The notes under the pieces are model-generated. The model saw only the letters and a program-made list of their open reading frames with translations. It made no database searches and had not been told where the DNA came from. Both the position numbers and the translations under genes were made by a program. From Streptomyces qaidamensis (lineage in GTDB: Bacteria; Actinomycetota; Actinomycetes; Streptomycetales; Streptomycetaceae), in the NCBI RefSeq assembly GCF_001611795.1, contig NZ_CP015098.1:5642001-5706000 (forward strand): 64,000 nt of DNA. Direction: 5' to 3'. This document shows, in pieces, positions 1 through 8,112 of this stretch; position 1 is the first letter of the stretch, and each line of letters begins with the position of its first letter.

Positions 1-134
1 CACGGGTGCTGGGCAAGCGGCCGGGCGCGGTACGCACGGCTGCCCACCGGGGCCTGAAACGCCTCGCCGGGCAGCTGGGCGCGGAGAAGAGTGTGACGGA
101 TGACGCTCCCCGGACGCTGGGTGAGTCGACGTGA
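1..134 (+). CDS. RNA polymerase sigma factor, C-terminal end (partial)
   Basis: Only the last 43 codons are in the window; the reading frame enters at base 3 and stops with TGA at 132-134. The visible part is the region 4 recognition helix, which would bind the -35 element. Twenty consecutive residues, LGKRPGAVRTAAHRGLKRLA, are identical to the corresponding part of the complete sigma factor at 1469-2143, so this is the end of a close paralogue. It precedes a membrane-protein gene just as that paralogue does. The product acts in the cytoplasm as an alternative sigma factor, probably of ECF type. The N-terminal part lies outside the window. Confidence 0.85.
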   Translation, partial: RVLGKRPGAVRTAAHRGLKRLAGQLGAEKSVTDDAPRTLGEST

Positions 135-287
135 GCGGAACCGGCGGTTTCGCGGACGGACCGGGCGGGTGGCACGGATCCGGCGCCCTGAACAGGGCGG
201 ACCGGCGTGACGTACTGGAGCTCGGCGGGCCGGGCGCAGCATCCGGAGTGGACGGATCGATCGGATCGAGCAGGAACGGAACAGGAC

Positions 288-1085
288 ATGGGTGAACGGC
301 AGAGCGACGGCGGGCTGTCCGGCCGTGGTTCCCGTCACGCCCTCCTCGACTCCGACGTGGAGGCGCTGATCATCGCCTCCCTCATCCGGGACGGCGTCGA
401 CGCGGAGGCAGAACAGCGGGCCGTGGCCGCCTTCCGGGCCGCCCGGGACGCCGGAGCCCTGCGTACCAGCACCCGGCGCCGGGACGACTGGCGTGCCCGG
501 GAGCGGCGCTACCTGGGGCGGTCCCTGAAGACGACGCTCTCCGTGCTGCTCGCCAGCCTCACGCTGGGCGGTGTCGCCGTGGCGGCGATCGGCGTGGCCG
601 GATCGCCCGACGAGGGCCCGAAGGACGCCCCCGACCGCTCGCCCGCCCCGAGCAGTGCCCCGCGCGAGCCGGCGCACAAGCCTCCCCGGGGCAGCCACAG
701 CCCCGGCACCGGCTCTTCGCCGGCTCACCCGGACCGGCCGGACCCCGCCCAGGACACCGAGGCCCACTGCGGCGCCTACGAGCGGGCCGGGGGACGGGGC
801 AACGCCATGGACGCGACGGCCTGGCAGCGGCTCGTGGCCGCCGCCGGCGGTGAGAGGAACGTCACGGCGTACTGCGCCGGGCGACGGGACGAGCCGAAGG
901 CCGGGAGCGGCGGCCCCGGGAACGACGGTCCCGCCGAGGACGACGGCGCACCCGCCGCGAACGACGGTGCGGGCAACGGGCCGGACAACGGTGCGGGCAA
1001 CGGGCCGGACAGCGGCACGGGCAGGAGCGCGAGCGAGGGCAAGCGTCCCCAGCCCGAAGGCCGGCCCAACGGCCGTCACGAGTAA
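288..1085 (+). CDS. single-pass membrane protein paired with sigma factor (putative sigma regulator)
   Basis: 265 residues. The N-terminal 80 residues are predicted cytoplasmic, a single membrane segment spans about 81-104, and the outside part is Pro/Ser/Gly-rich with two cysteines (C161 and C196) about 35 residues apart. Near the C-terminus two 24-bp DNA repeats encode a repeated Gly-Asn-Gly-Pro-Asp stretch. ATG 288 is preferred over a GTG at 207 because a purine-rich GGAACAGG lies just before it. The gene follows a sigma factor, and the pair is duplicated downstream (1469-3126), where the partner also has an outside two-cysteine domain. That layout suggests an anti-sigma or sensor role for the upstream factor, but no HxxxCxxC zinc motif is present, so the function is an inference. 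Confidence 0.7.
   Translation: MGERQSDGGLSGRGSRHALLDSDVEALIIASLIRDGVDAEAEQRAVAAFRAARDAGALRTSTRRRDDWRARERRYLGRSLKTTLSVLLASLTLGGVAVAAIGVAGSPDEGPKDAPDRSPAPSSAPREPAHKPPRGSHSPGTGSSPAHPDRPDPAQDTEAHCGAYERAGGRGNAMDATAWQRLVAAAGGERNVTAYCAGRRDEPKAGSGGPGNDGPAEDDGAPAANDGAGNGPDNGAGNGPDSGTGRSASEGKRPQPEGRPNGRHE
967..1014 (+). repeat. two tandem 24-bp units inside the membrane-protein gene
   Basis: Two copies of a 24-bp unit (967-990 and 991-1014) differ at a single base. The length is a multiple of three, so the repeat only lengthens the Gly/Asn/Pro-rich outside tail without shifting the frame. Confidence 0.85.
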
Positions 1086-1468
1086 GGGATTCCACGAAGC
1101 GCCGGCCGGCACCGCCGGGCGGGGAACGCGCATCCGCCGGCACCTGCCTTGGCAACGGCCGAGGCCGCCACCCCCCACAGGAGAGGCCCCGGCCGTCGCG
1201 CGGCACGGGCCGCGCGGCGGCCCGTACTCCCTACAGCGCCCGGTGTGCGTTTTCTGTCACACCCCGCCGCGTCACGGCTTAGTTGCATCCCGGACGGACA
1301 TGGACGGGGCATGGTTTCAGGTCGTAACGTGCCATTCGCGCCAACGCGAAGGCGGTACGACCACCGCAACCACCTGCGGTCTTGATACCGCAACCATCAA
1401 TTGAGGAACCACGACGGCGAGAACCCGGTCCGCGAAAGCGGCGCCGGTTTAGGCGCATAAGGGGTGCG
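1086..1468 (+). promoter_or_regulatory. intergenic leader of the second sigma factor with direct and inverted repeats
   Basis: 383 bases without a convincing gene. ACCGCAACC occurs twice (1363-1371 and 1387-1395). Between the copies an inverted pair TGCGGT/ACCGCA (1375-1380 and 1387-1392) surrounds CTTGAT. This could be an operator or activator site for the sigma operon. An open frame runs from 1382 into the sigma gene, but its first 29 codons are Arg/Pro-rich and unlike sigma factors, so the true start is placed at 1469. Confidence 0.4.
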
Positions 1469-2143
1469 GTGCTGGGGGACGACGCGGAGCTGACCGCCGC
1501 GGTGCGCGCGGCACAGGACGGAGACGAAGACGCGTTCCGGACTGTGTACCGCACCGTTCACCCGCGGCTGCTCGGGTACGTACGGACGCTCGTCGGCGAC
1601 CCCGACGCCGAGGACGTGACATCCGAGGCGTGGCTCCAGATAGCCCGCGATCTGGAGCGGTTCACCGGCGACGCGGACCGGTTCCGCGGCTGGGCCGCCC
1701 GGATCGCCCGCAACCGTGCCCTGGACCACATACGCATGCGCGGGCGCCGGCCCGCGATCGGTGGTGACGAGACCGAGCTGACCGGCCGGGCCGCCGAGTC
1801 GGACACCGCCGGTGAGGCCATCGAGGCGCTCGCCACCGACGGCGCCTTCTCCCTGATCTCCCGGCTGCCGCAGGACCAGGCCGAGGCGGTCGTCCTGCGC
1901 GTGGTGGTGGGGCTGGACGCGAAGACCGCCGCCGAGACGCTCGGCAAGCGTCCGGGCGCGGTCCGCACGGCGGCGCACCGGGGTCTGAAGCGGCTCGCCG
2001 AACTGCTCGGCGACGACCCGCAGGCCGATCCGGAATCGGCCGGGGTGCTCGACGCGCTGCCGCCCCAGCGAGAACCGCGCGGCGGTGCCGTGACGTCCGC
2101 AGGTGTGACGCGTAGCGTTGCGCGGACGCAGAAGGATGTGTGA
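1469..2143 (+). CDS. ECF-type RNA polymerase sigma factor
   Basis: 224 residues from GTG 1469, chosen because AAGGGG lies a few bases upstream and the conserved region begins soon after. Region 2 is seen in the stretch with DAEDVTSEAWLQIA, RFRGWAARIARNRALD and HIRMRGRRP. Region 4 lies around RLPQDQAEAVVLRVVVGL followed by a helix-turn-helix. It is a paralogue of the fragment at the left edge. The TGA overlaps the ATG of the next gene (TGATG), so the sigma factor and the membrane protein are translationally coupled, as expected for a sigma factor and its regulator. The signal it responds to is unknown. Confidence 0.88.
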   Translation: MLGDDAELTAAVRAAQDGDEDAFRTVYRTVHPRLLGYVRTLVGDPDAEDVTSEAWLQIARDLERFTGDADRFRGWAARIARNRALDHIRMRGRRPAIGGDETELTGRAAESDTAGEAIEALATDGAFSLISRLPQDQAEAVVLRVVVGLDAKTAAETLGKRPGAVRTAAHRGLKRLAELLGDDPQADPESAGVLDALPPQREPRGGAVTSAGVTRSVARTQKDV

Positions 2144-3126
2144 TGGCCGACGAGCAGTACAGGTGGCTGGACAGCGAAACGGCGGAGCGTTTGCTGAGCG
2201 GAGAGCCACCCGGAGCTGTCGAAGGCGCCGGCCGGGACCAGGCCGAACACCTCGCCAGGACCCTCGGCGCACTGTCCGCCAAACCCCCGCTGACCAGCGA
2301 TGAACTCCCCGGCGAGGCCGCCGCGGTGGCCGCTTTCCGCAAGGCCCGCGCGGAACGCGCCGACGCGACCGCGGCCCGTGCGGGCACCGGCGGACCCGAC
2401 GCGGCCGGGATCACCGACGCAGGCCTGGTCCGTATCGGAACCCCCGGCGGCAGCGGTGGCGGGACGGCGCGCCGGCCGCGCTGGGCCCGTCCCGCGCGCT
2501 TCGCCCTGGCCGCCGTGCTGGCCGTCGGCATGGCCGGCGGGGTAGCCCTCGCGACCGGAACCGGAGCCCTGAGAGCCCCGTTCGGCGGCGACGAACCCGA
2601 CCCCGGCGCCTCCGTCTCGGCCGCCGCCACCCACCCGGACCCGCTGGTGTCGCCCTCGCCGAGCGACGCCGTGCAGGGCGGTTCCACCCCCGACGACGCC
2701 CCGGGCGGCTCGGCGACGGGCGGGCCCGGTACCCAGGACCGGGACGAGCGGCGCGACGACGCGGCGCCGAAGCCGGACGACCGTGAAGGCCGCTCCGGCG
2801 ATCACCGCAAGGAGATCCGCTCTGCCTGCCGCGACCTCCGCGACGGCAAGCGGCTCGCCCCCGACCGCAGGCGCGCCCTGCGGGATGCGGCGGACGGCCT
2901 CCGGGTGTGGAAGTACTGCAAGGGCGTCCTGTCCTCGGCCGGCCCCCGCTCCGGGGAGCGCCGGCACGACGACCGCGCGGACCAGGGCCGGCACCAGGGC
3001 AAGGGCGCGGACCGGGACCGCAACCCGGACCGCCACCGGGACCGGAAGCAGGACAAGACCGAGCTGAAGAGCGACCGGAAGGCCGATCAGCGGACCGGGA
3101 AGAAGGGTGTTCCCGCAACGCCGTGA
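2143..3126 (+). CDS. single-pass membrane protein paired with sigma factor (paralogue)
   Basis: 327 residues from ATG 2143, which overlaps the sigma stop; GTG 2140 would add one residue. GAAGGA at 2131-2136 is the ribosome-binding site. The N-terminal 115 residues are cytoplasmic, the membrane segment is about 119-139, followed by a Pro/Ser/Asp-rich linker. A compact domain follows with cysteines in SACRDL and KYCKGVL, then a very basic Lys/Arg/Asp tail. The layout mirrors the protein at 288-1085, including spacing between the two outside cysteines. It probably modulates the coupled sigma factor, perhaps through a disulfide or a ligand-binding outside domain. No known anti-sigma motif is visible. 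Confidence 0.72.
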   Translation: MADEQYRWLDSETAERLLSGEPPGAVEGAGRDQAEHLARTLGALSAKPPLTSDELPGEAAAVAAFRKARAERADATAARAGTGGPDAAGITDAGLVRIGTPGGSGGGTARRPRWARPARFALAAVLAVGMAGGVALATGTGALRAPFGGDEPDPGASVSAAATHPDPLVSPSPSDAVQGGSTPDDAPGGSATGGPGTQDRDERRDDAAPKPDDREGRSGDHRKEIRSACRDLRDGKRLAPDRRRALRDAADGLRVWKYCKGVLSSAGPRSGERRHDDRADQGRHQGKGADRDRNPDRHRDRKQDKTELKSDRKADQRTGKKGVPATP

Positions 3127-3329
3127 CCTGCGGTTTCGCAATCCGTGAAAATCTCCAGGCCGAGGGTGTGACGTTTTCGGCCGCCCCGGCGCAGTAATGA
3201 GTGAGCCGACTGGTCATCGGCCGTCGCACAGAGCCGGGGTTCCCCCCGTACCTACGGCTCGTGCACCTGAGCGCGGGCGGGACACGTTCCCCCGGTCCCG
3301 CCCGCGCCCCATCCTCGCTCTCCCCGCCG

Positions 3330-4178
3330 TCACCAGGACACGACGACCTTGTCGCCGTTGCGGACCTGCGCGTACAGCTGTGCGATCGCCGCCTCGTCCC
3401 GTACGTTGACGCAGCCGTGCGAGGCGCCCGCGTAGCCCCGTGCGGCGAAGTCCGCCGAGAAGTGCACGGCTTGGCCGCCGCTGAAGAACATCGCGTAGGG
3501 CATGGGCGAGTCGTAGAGCGTCGAGACGTGGTCGCGGGACTTCCAGTAGACGGAGAAGACGCCCTCCCGGGTGGGCGTGCCCTGCGAGCCGAAGCGGACC
3601 GCCATCGTCGACACGGTCCGCCCGTCGACCATCCAGCGCAGCGTCCTGCTGGTCTTGTCGATGCAGAGCACCCGGCCGGCCCGGCAGCGCGCGTCCGGCG
3701 GGTCGGCCCGCTGGCCGCCCATCAGATACAGGTCCCACCGGCCCGGCTCGCGCGTCATGCGCAGCAGCCGCTGCCAGGTGACGGCGTCGGTCTTCCCGGT
3801 GCGCGGCAGCCCGCGCTTGCCCTGGAAGCCGCTGACCGCCCGCTCCGTCTGTTCGCCGTACGTCCCGGTCGGCCCCTCGAACAGCCAGGCGACCTGCCGC
3901 AGCCGGGCTTGCAGCTCCCGGACGTCCCGGCCGGTGTCGCCGCGGGACCACAGCACGCGGGGCGGGACGGGGGCGGCACGGGGCTTGTCGTCGGCCGGCC
4001 GCGGTGCCGGGTCAGTCCCGCCGCCGTCACCGGCGGGTGTGCGGCCCGGGGACGGGGTGCCGCTGGGCAGCTCGATGCGCACCGGCGAGCGGCGCTTCCC
4101 CTCGCCCTCGGGGGTCTGCACCGTGCAGCCGGACAGCGCGGCCACCACAACGAGTCCCGCTACGAACGCTCTCCCCAT
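3330..4178 (-). CDS. lipoprotein L,D-transpeptidase with peptidoglycan-binding domain
   Basis: 282 residues from ATG 4178. A lipoprotein signal ends in a lipobox with C18 (ALSGC), then a Pro-rich linker, a peptidoglycan-binding repeat (GDTGRDVRELQARL to GKTDAVTWQRLL), and a YkuD catalytic domain with the signature SHGCVNVRD, whose His and Cys are catalytic. Such enzymes make 3-3 cross-links in peptidoglycan from outside the membrane. A GTG at 4214 would add 12 residues but with rare AGA/CGA/CGT codons and a longer basic n-region, so 4178 is preferred. No Shine-Dalgarno sequence is obvious for either start. The gene is divergent from the mutase gene. Confidence 0.88.
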   Translation of the reverse strand: MGRAFVAGLVVVAALSGCTVQTPEGEGKRRSPVRIELPSGTPSPGRTPAGDGGGTDPAPRPADDKPRAAPVPPRVLWSRGDTGRDVRELQARLRQVAWLFEGPTGTYGEQTERAVSGFQGKRGLPRTGKTDAVTWQRLLRMTREPGRWDLYLMGGQRADPPDARCRAGRVLCIDKTSRTLRWMVDGRTVSTMAVRFGSQGTPTREGVFSVYWKSRDHVSTLYDSPMPYAMFFSGGQAVHFSADFAARGYAGASHGCVNVRDEAAIAQLYAQVRNGDKVVVSW

Positions 4179-4318
4179 GCCCGTGGTACGCACGCGGCCC
4201 CCCGCTCGTCTCACCGGTGTGCCCGGATGTCACCTGAGATGTTCCCCGGGCGTGACCGGCCGCGAACCAGGGGGCATGGTGGTGAGCGAGGTCACTGCTC
4301 TGCGGGAGGCAATCCACC

Positions 4319-5899
4319 ATGGCGCGTGAGTCGGAGTCCGGACTGCCCATCGAGCCGGTCTACGGGCCGCAGGCCCTTGAGGGCTGGGATCCGGCGGAGA
4401 AGCTGGGGGAGCCGGGGGAGTTCCCGTACACCCGCGGTGTGTACCCGTCGATGTACACGGGCCGTCCGTGGACGATGCGCCAGTACGCGGGGTTCGGTAC
4501 GGCCGCGGAGTCCAACGCCCGTTACCGGCAGCTGATCGCGCACGGTACGACGGGTCTGTCGGTCGCCTTCGACCTGCCCACCCAGATGGGCCACGACTCC
4601 GACGCCCCGATCGCGCACGGCGAGGTCGGCAAGGTGGGTGTGGCCATCGACTCGGTCGAGGACATGCGGGTGCTGTTCGGCGGGATTCCGCTGGACCGGG
4701 TTTCGACGTCGATGACGATCAACGCCCCGGCGGCCCTCCTGCTGCTCCTGTATCAGCTGGTCGCGGAGGAGCAGGGTGTCGCCGCGGATCAGCTGACGGG
4801 CACGATCCAGAACGACGTGCTGAAGGAGTACATCGCCCGGGGGACCTACATCTTCCCGCCGAAGCCGTCGCTGCGGCTGATCGCGGACATCTTCCGGTAC
4901 TGCCGGGCCGAGATCCCGAAGTGGAACACCATTTCGATCTCCGGCTATCACATGGCCGAGGCGGGGGCCTCGCCCGCGCAGGAGATCGCCTTCACCCTGG
5001 CCGACGGCATCGAGTACGTGCGCACCGCCGTGGCCGCCGGCATGGACGTGGACGATTTCGCCCCGCGGCTGTCGTTCTTCTTCGTGGCGCGGACCACGAT
5101 CCTGGAGGAGGTCGCGAAGTTCCGTGCCGCGCGGCGGATCTGGGCGCGGGTGATGCGTGAGGAGTTCGGGGCGCGGAATCCGAAGTCGCTGATGCTGCGG
5201 TTCCACACCCAGACGGCCGGGGTGCAGCTGACGGCCCAGCAGCCCGAGGTGAACCTGGTCCGGGTCGCCGTGCAGGGCTTGGCCGCGGTGCTGGGCGGGA
5301 CGCAGTCGTTGCACACCAACTCCTTCGACGAGGCCATCGCCCTGCCCACCGACAGGTCGGCACGGCTCGCTCTGCGCACCCAGCAGGTCCTGGCCCACGA
5401 AACCGACGTGACCGCGACCGTCGATCCCTTCGCCGGGTCCTACGTCGTCGAGAAGATGACCGACGACCTCGAAGCCGCGGCCGTGGCGCTGATGGACAGG
5501 GTCGAGGAACTCGGCGGCGCCGTCGACGCCATCGAACACGGCTTCCAGAAGAACGAGATCGAGCGCAACGCCTACCGCATCGCCCAGGAAACCGACTCCG
5601 GGGAACGGGTCGTCGTCGGCGTCAACCGCTTCCGGCTCGACGAGGAAGAGCCCTACGAGCCGCTGCGCGTCGACCCCGCCATCGAGGCCCGGCAGGCCGA
5701 ACGCCTGGCGCACCTGCGCGCGGAGCGCGACCAGCCGGCCGTGGACGCGGCCCTGGCGGCGCTGAAGAAGGCCGCCGAGGGCGACGACAACGTCCTCTAC
5801 CCCATGAAGGAGGCCCTGCGCGCTCGCGCCACCGTCGGCGAGGTCTGCAACGCACTGCGCGGGGTGTGGGGGGCGTACGTCCCGTCGGACGCCTTCTGA
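4319..5899 (+). CDS. acyl-CoA mutase large subunit (methylmalonyl-CoA mutase type, no B12 domain)
   Basis: 526 residues, covering only the substrate-binding TIM-barrel half of the coenzyme B12-dependent acyl-CoA mutases; the cobalamin domain with DxHxxG is absent, as in isobutyryl-CoA mutase IcmA and archaeal large subunits. It must work with a separate small subunit, not seen here. The specificity positions equivalent to Tyr89 and Arg207 of methylmalonyl-CoA mutase are Y56 (WTMRQYAGFG) and R174 (KEYIARGTY), 118 residues apart as in the family; isobutyryl-CoA mutase has Phe and Gln. The predicted reaction is therefore succinyl-CoA/methylmalonyl-CoA interconversion or a close relative. GGGAGG precedes ATG 4319. 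Confidence 0.9.
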   Translation: MARESESGLPIEPVYGPQALEGWDPAEKLGEPGEFPYTRGVYPSMYTGRPWTMRQYAGFGTAAESNARYRQLIAHGTTGLSVAFDLPTQMGHDSDAPIAHGEVGKVGVAIDSVEDMRVLFGGIPLDRVSTSMTINAPAALLLLLYQLVAEEQGVAADQLTGTIQNDVLKEYIARGTYIFPPKPSLRLIADIFRYCRAEIPKWNTISISGYHMAEAGASPAQEIAFTLADGIEYVRTAVAAGMDVDDFAPRLSFFFVARTTILEEVAKFRAARRIWARVMREEFGARNPKSLMLRFHTQTAGVQLTAQQPEVNLVRVAVQGLAAVLGGTQSLHTNSFDEAIALPTDRSARLALRTQQVLAHETDVTATVDPFAGSYVVEKMTDDLEAAAVALMDRVEELGGAVDAIEHGFQKNEIERNAYRIAQETDSGERVVVGVNRFRLDEEEPYEPLRVDPAIEARQAERLAHLRAERDQPAVDAALAALKKAAEGDDNVLYPMKEALRARATVGEVCNALRGVWGAYVPSDAF

Positions 5900-5941
5900 G
5901 CCGTGGCCGGGGCGGCGGTGTCAGACCCGCGTGCCACACTC

Positions 5942-6595
5942 ATGCGCATGTTCGGCGTCATTGATCTGCCCACCTATCTGGCGGGCCTCGTCCTGATCGT
6001 CCTGCTGCCCGGCCCCAACTCGCTGTACGTGCTGTCCGTGGCCGCCCGCCGTGGCGTGCGCGCCGGGTACCGAGCCGCCGCCGGCGTCTGGTGCGGGGAC
6101 GCGGTGCTGATGACGCTGTCCGCGGCGGGAGTCGCCTCGCTGCTCCAGGGGAACGCCGTGCTGTTCGCCGTGGTCAAGTACGCGGGGGCCGGATATCTGA
6201 CCTGGTTGGCCGTCGGCATGCTGCGGGCCGCGTGGGGCATGTGGCGGGCCCGAGGGGAGCGGACCGCCGGTGACGGGGCGCCCGCGCCGGCCGGGGAGCG
6301 GCCCTTCCGCCGTGCCTTCGTCGTCAGCCTGTTCAATCCCAAGGCGATCCTCTTCTTCGTCGCCTTCTTCGTGCAGTTCGTGGATCCGGCGTACGCCTAC
6401 CCCGCCCTGTCCTTCGTCGTCCTCGGCGTCCTCGCGCAGCTCGCCAGCGTGCTCTACCTCAGCGCGCTGATCTTCGGCGGCACCAGGCTGGCCGCCGCCT
6501 TCCGCAGCCGCAGGCGCCTGTCGGCGGGGGCGACCTCGGCAGCGGGTGCCCTGTTCCTGGGCTTCGCCGTGAAGCTGACGCTGGCGGGTCCGTAG
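5942..6595 (+). CDS. LysE family amino-acid or metabolite exporter
   Basis: 217 residues from ATG 5942; ATG 5948 and a GTG at 5903 are alternatives. The N-terminal segment has the LysE/RhtB pattern LPGPNSLYVLSVAARRGVRAG, and a later segment has LFNPKAILFFVAFFVQF, both typical of the family. About six membrane segments are visible. The substrate cannot be read from the sequence; relatives export basic amino acids, homoserine or leucine. The gene starts 42 bases after the mutase stop and may be cotranscribed with it. Its 3' end abuts a monooxygenase gene remnant on the other strand. Confidence 0.85.
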   Translation: MRMFGVIDLPTYLAGLVLIVLLPGPNSLYVLSVAARRGVRAGYRAAAGVWCGDAVLMTLSAAGVASLLQGNAVLFAVVKYAGAGYLTWLAVGMLRAAWGMWRARGERTAGDGAPAPAGERPFRRAFVVSLFNPKAILFFVAFFVQFVDPAYAYPALSFVVLGVLAQLASVLYLSALIFGGTRLAAAFRSRRRLSAGATSAAGALFLGFAVKLTLAGP

Positions 6596-6603
6596 GACAG
6601 GCC

Positions 6604-6830
6604 GGCTGGCACCGGCCGAAGCGGGCCAGGTAGTCCGGGAGTCCGGCCGCCGTGTCCGCTGCCCAGCCGACATAGCCGTCGGGGCGGACAAGGTACAGGC
6701 CGGGCCCGTACGTGCCGGGTGCCGGGCCCCGTACGACCCGGATCCGCCCGCCGGGATCCGGCGCCGGTGCGCCGCCCAGGGCCGGCAGCGTCCAGTGCGT
6801 GCCGCGGAACGCGTCGAGAGCCGGACGCCG
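6604..6830 (-). pseudogene. C-terminal remnant of an FAD-dependent aromatic monooxygenase
   Basis: Translation of the minus strand gives THWTLPALGG, then GLYLVRPDGYVGWAAD and LPDYLARFG, the typical C-terminal thioredoxin-like tail of PheA/TfdB-type FAD hydroxylases. No FAD-binding GxGxxG domain, start codon or own stop follows; the frame runs on into the exporter gene. Only about 75 residues of a roughly 500-residue enzyme remain. It is head to head with a TetR remnant, the usual divergent regulator of such hydroxylases. A deletion removed the 5' parts of both. Confidence 0.7.
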
Positions 6831-7113
6831 GCGCCTGCTCACGGCCGCCGGTCTCACCCTCGCCCGGGCGGCCCGCGCGCTCACCACGACGTACCTGTAC
6901 ACACTGGGCTTCGTCACCGAGGAGCAGGGCGTCCAGCCGCTGCCGGGCGAGCGCCGCGCGGGCTACGACATGGACGAACGCGCCCGCCTGATGGCCGACT
7001 TTCCCTTGGCGGCCCAGGCGGGCGCGGAGATCTTCGAGGACTACGACCGGCACTTCGAGGAGGGACTCGCCCTCGTGATCGAGGGGATCGGGGCGCGCTA
7101 CGGGGTCTCATGA
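6826..7113 (+). pseudogene. C-terminal remnant of a TetR-family regulator
   Basis: From about 6826 the plus strand encodes LLTAAGLTLARAARALTT, then YLYTLGFVTEEQ and a terminal LVIEGIGARYGVS, the C-terminal ligand-binding and dimer domain of TetR-like repressors. The N-terminal helix-turn-helix is missing and the open frame upstream matches the monooxygenase remnant on the other strand, so no DNA-binding protein can be made. The TGA at 7111-7113 is probably the original stop. The next gene (7128-8048) converges on it. Confidence 0.72.
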
Positions 7114-7127
7114 CGCGGTCCGGCGCG

Positions 7128-8048
7128 TCAGGACCGTTTCGCGCGGGCCCGGCGCACGGCCCGGGTGATCACGGGCGGCAGCAGGTCCTTGGCGAGCCGA
7201 CGGGCCCGGGAGGGGGCGGGCCCGGCCGGGTGCGCCGCCCGCGACTCGGCGACCTGCGGCGCGGGGGCCGGCGTGGCCACGGGCTCCACGTAGTGCCGTG
7301 AGGGCGGGAAAGGCGGCGGCTTCATGCCCCGCGAGCGGGTCCGGATCAGCCGGTGCCCGGCCGCCTCCTGCAGGCTCAGCCCGACGTCCGAGCGCTGCCG
7401 CAACATCTCCAGCAGTTCCTCCTGGAGCGGTTCCGGATCGCCCCAGGTGGCGTACAGCTTCTGCGTGCTGAGACAGATCGGGCGCAGACCCCGGTTGAGG
7501 ACGGCCTCCCAGGCGGCGACCGCGACACCCGGGGTGTGCTCGGACCGGAAGTCGTCCAGGACCACGACACCCTCGGGCAGCAGGATGTCGTGGGCCGCGC
7601 CGATGTCGCCGTACACGTGCTCGTACAGGTGCGAGGCGTCGATGTGGATGAAGCGGCAGGAGTCCGGGGCCACCTTCTCGTCGACCAGGGAGCTGGGGCC
7701 GGTGATCACCGTCGGCAGGCTGTCGTGGAAGGAGAGGTAGTTCCGCTCGAACGCCTGCTGGGTGAGGGAGGCGTACGACTTCGAGGACTCCGCCTTGTTG
7801 GCCTCGTCCGGGGCGTCGCCCTCGAACAGGTCGCAGACGGTGAACTGTTCGCCGTCCTGGAGGTGGTGGCCGAGGAGGATCGCGCTCTTGCCCATGTAGA
7901 CGCCGAGTTCCAGCAGGTCGCCCTTTATGCCTGCCTTCTTCTGCCGGTCGAGGAACCAGGTGAACAGCGTCTGGTCCAGCGGCGGGAACCAGCCCGGGAC
8001 ATCGGCGAGTTCACCGGGGTGCTTGTCGGTCGCGGTTGCGTTGGTCAT
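7128..8048 (-). CDS. class I SAM-dependent methyltransferase (TylF/Methyltransf_24-like)
   Basis: 306 residues from ATG 8048. The SAM-binding motif I is DLLELGVYMGKSAILLG (about 44-60), followed by an acidic VCDLFEG and a later VVVLDDFRSEH that fits the metal- or substrate-binding loop of macrocin-O-methyltransferase relatives. The C-terminal 70 residues are Pro/Ala/Arg-rich and probably disordered. It lies 64 bases downstream of the acyltransferase gene on the same strand, at the edge of the nonulosonate cluster. It may methylate the cell-wall polymer or a precursor; this is inferred from position only. Confidence 0.82.
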   Translation of the reverse strand: MTNATATDKHPGELADVPGWFPPLDQTLFTWFLDRQKKAGIKGDLLELGVYMGKSAILLGHHLQDGEQFTVCDLFEGDAPDEANKAESSKSYASLTQQAFERNYLSFHDSLPTVITGPSSLVDEKVAPDSCRFIHIDASHLYEHVYGDIGAAHDILLPEGVVVLDDFRSEHTPGVAVAAWEAVLNRGLRPICLSTQKLYATWGDPEPLQEELLEMLRQRSDVGLSLQEAAGHRLIRTRSRGMKPPPFPPSRHYVEPVATPAPAPQVAESRAAHPAGPAPSRARRLAKDLLPPVITRAVRRARAKRS

Positions 8049-8112
8049 GAGGCGAGCCTTCTCTCTGAGCGTTGCCCCGATCGACGGCCGGTTGAACGTC
8101 CCGTGAACAGGG

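Noticed and set aside
4179..4214. GTG 4214 start for the L,D-transpeptidase
   Set aside because: The extra codons include AGA, CGA and CGT, unusual here, and would give an over-long signal peptide head; 4178 is preferred but not certain.
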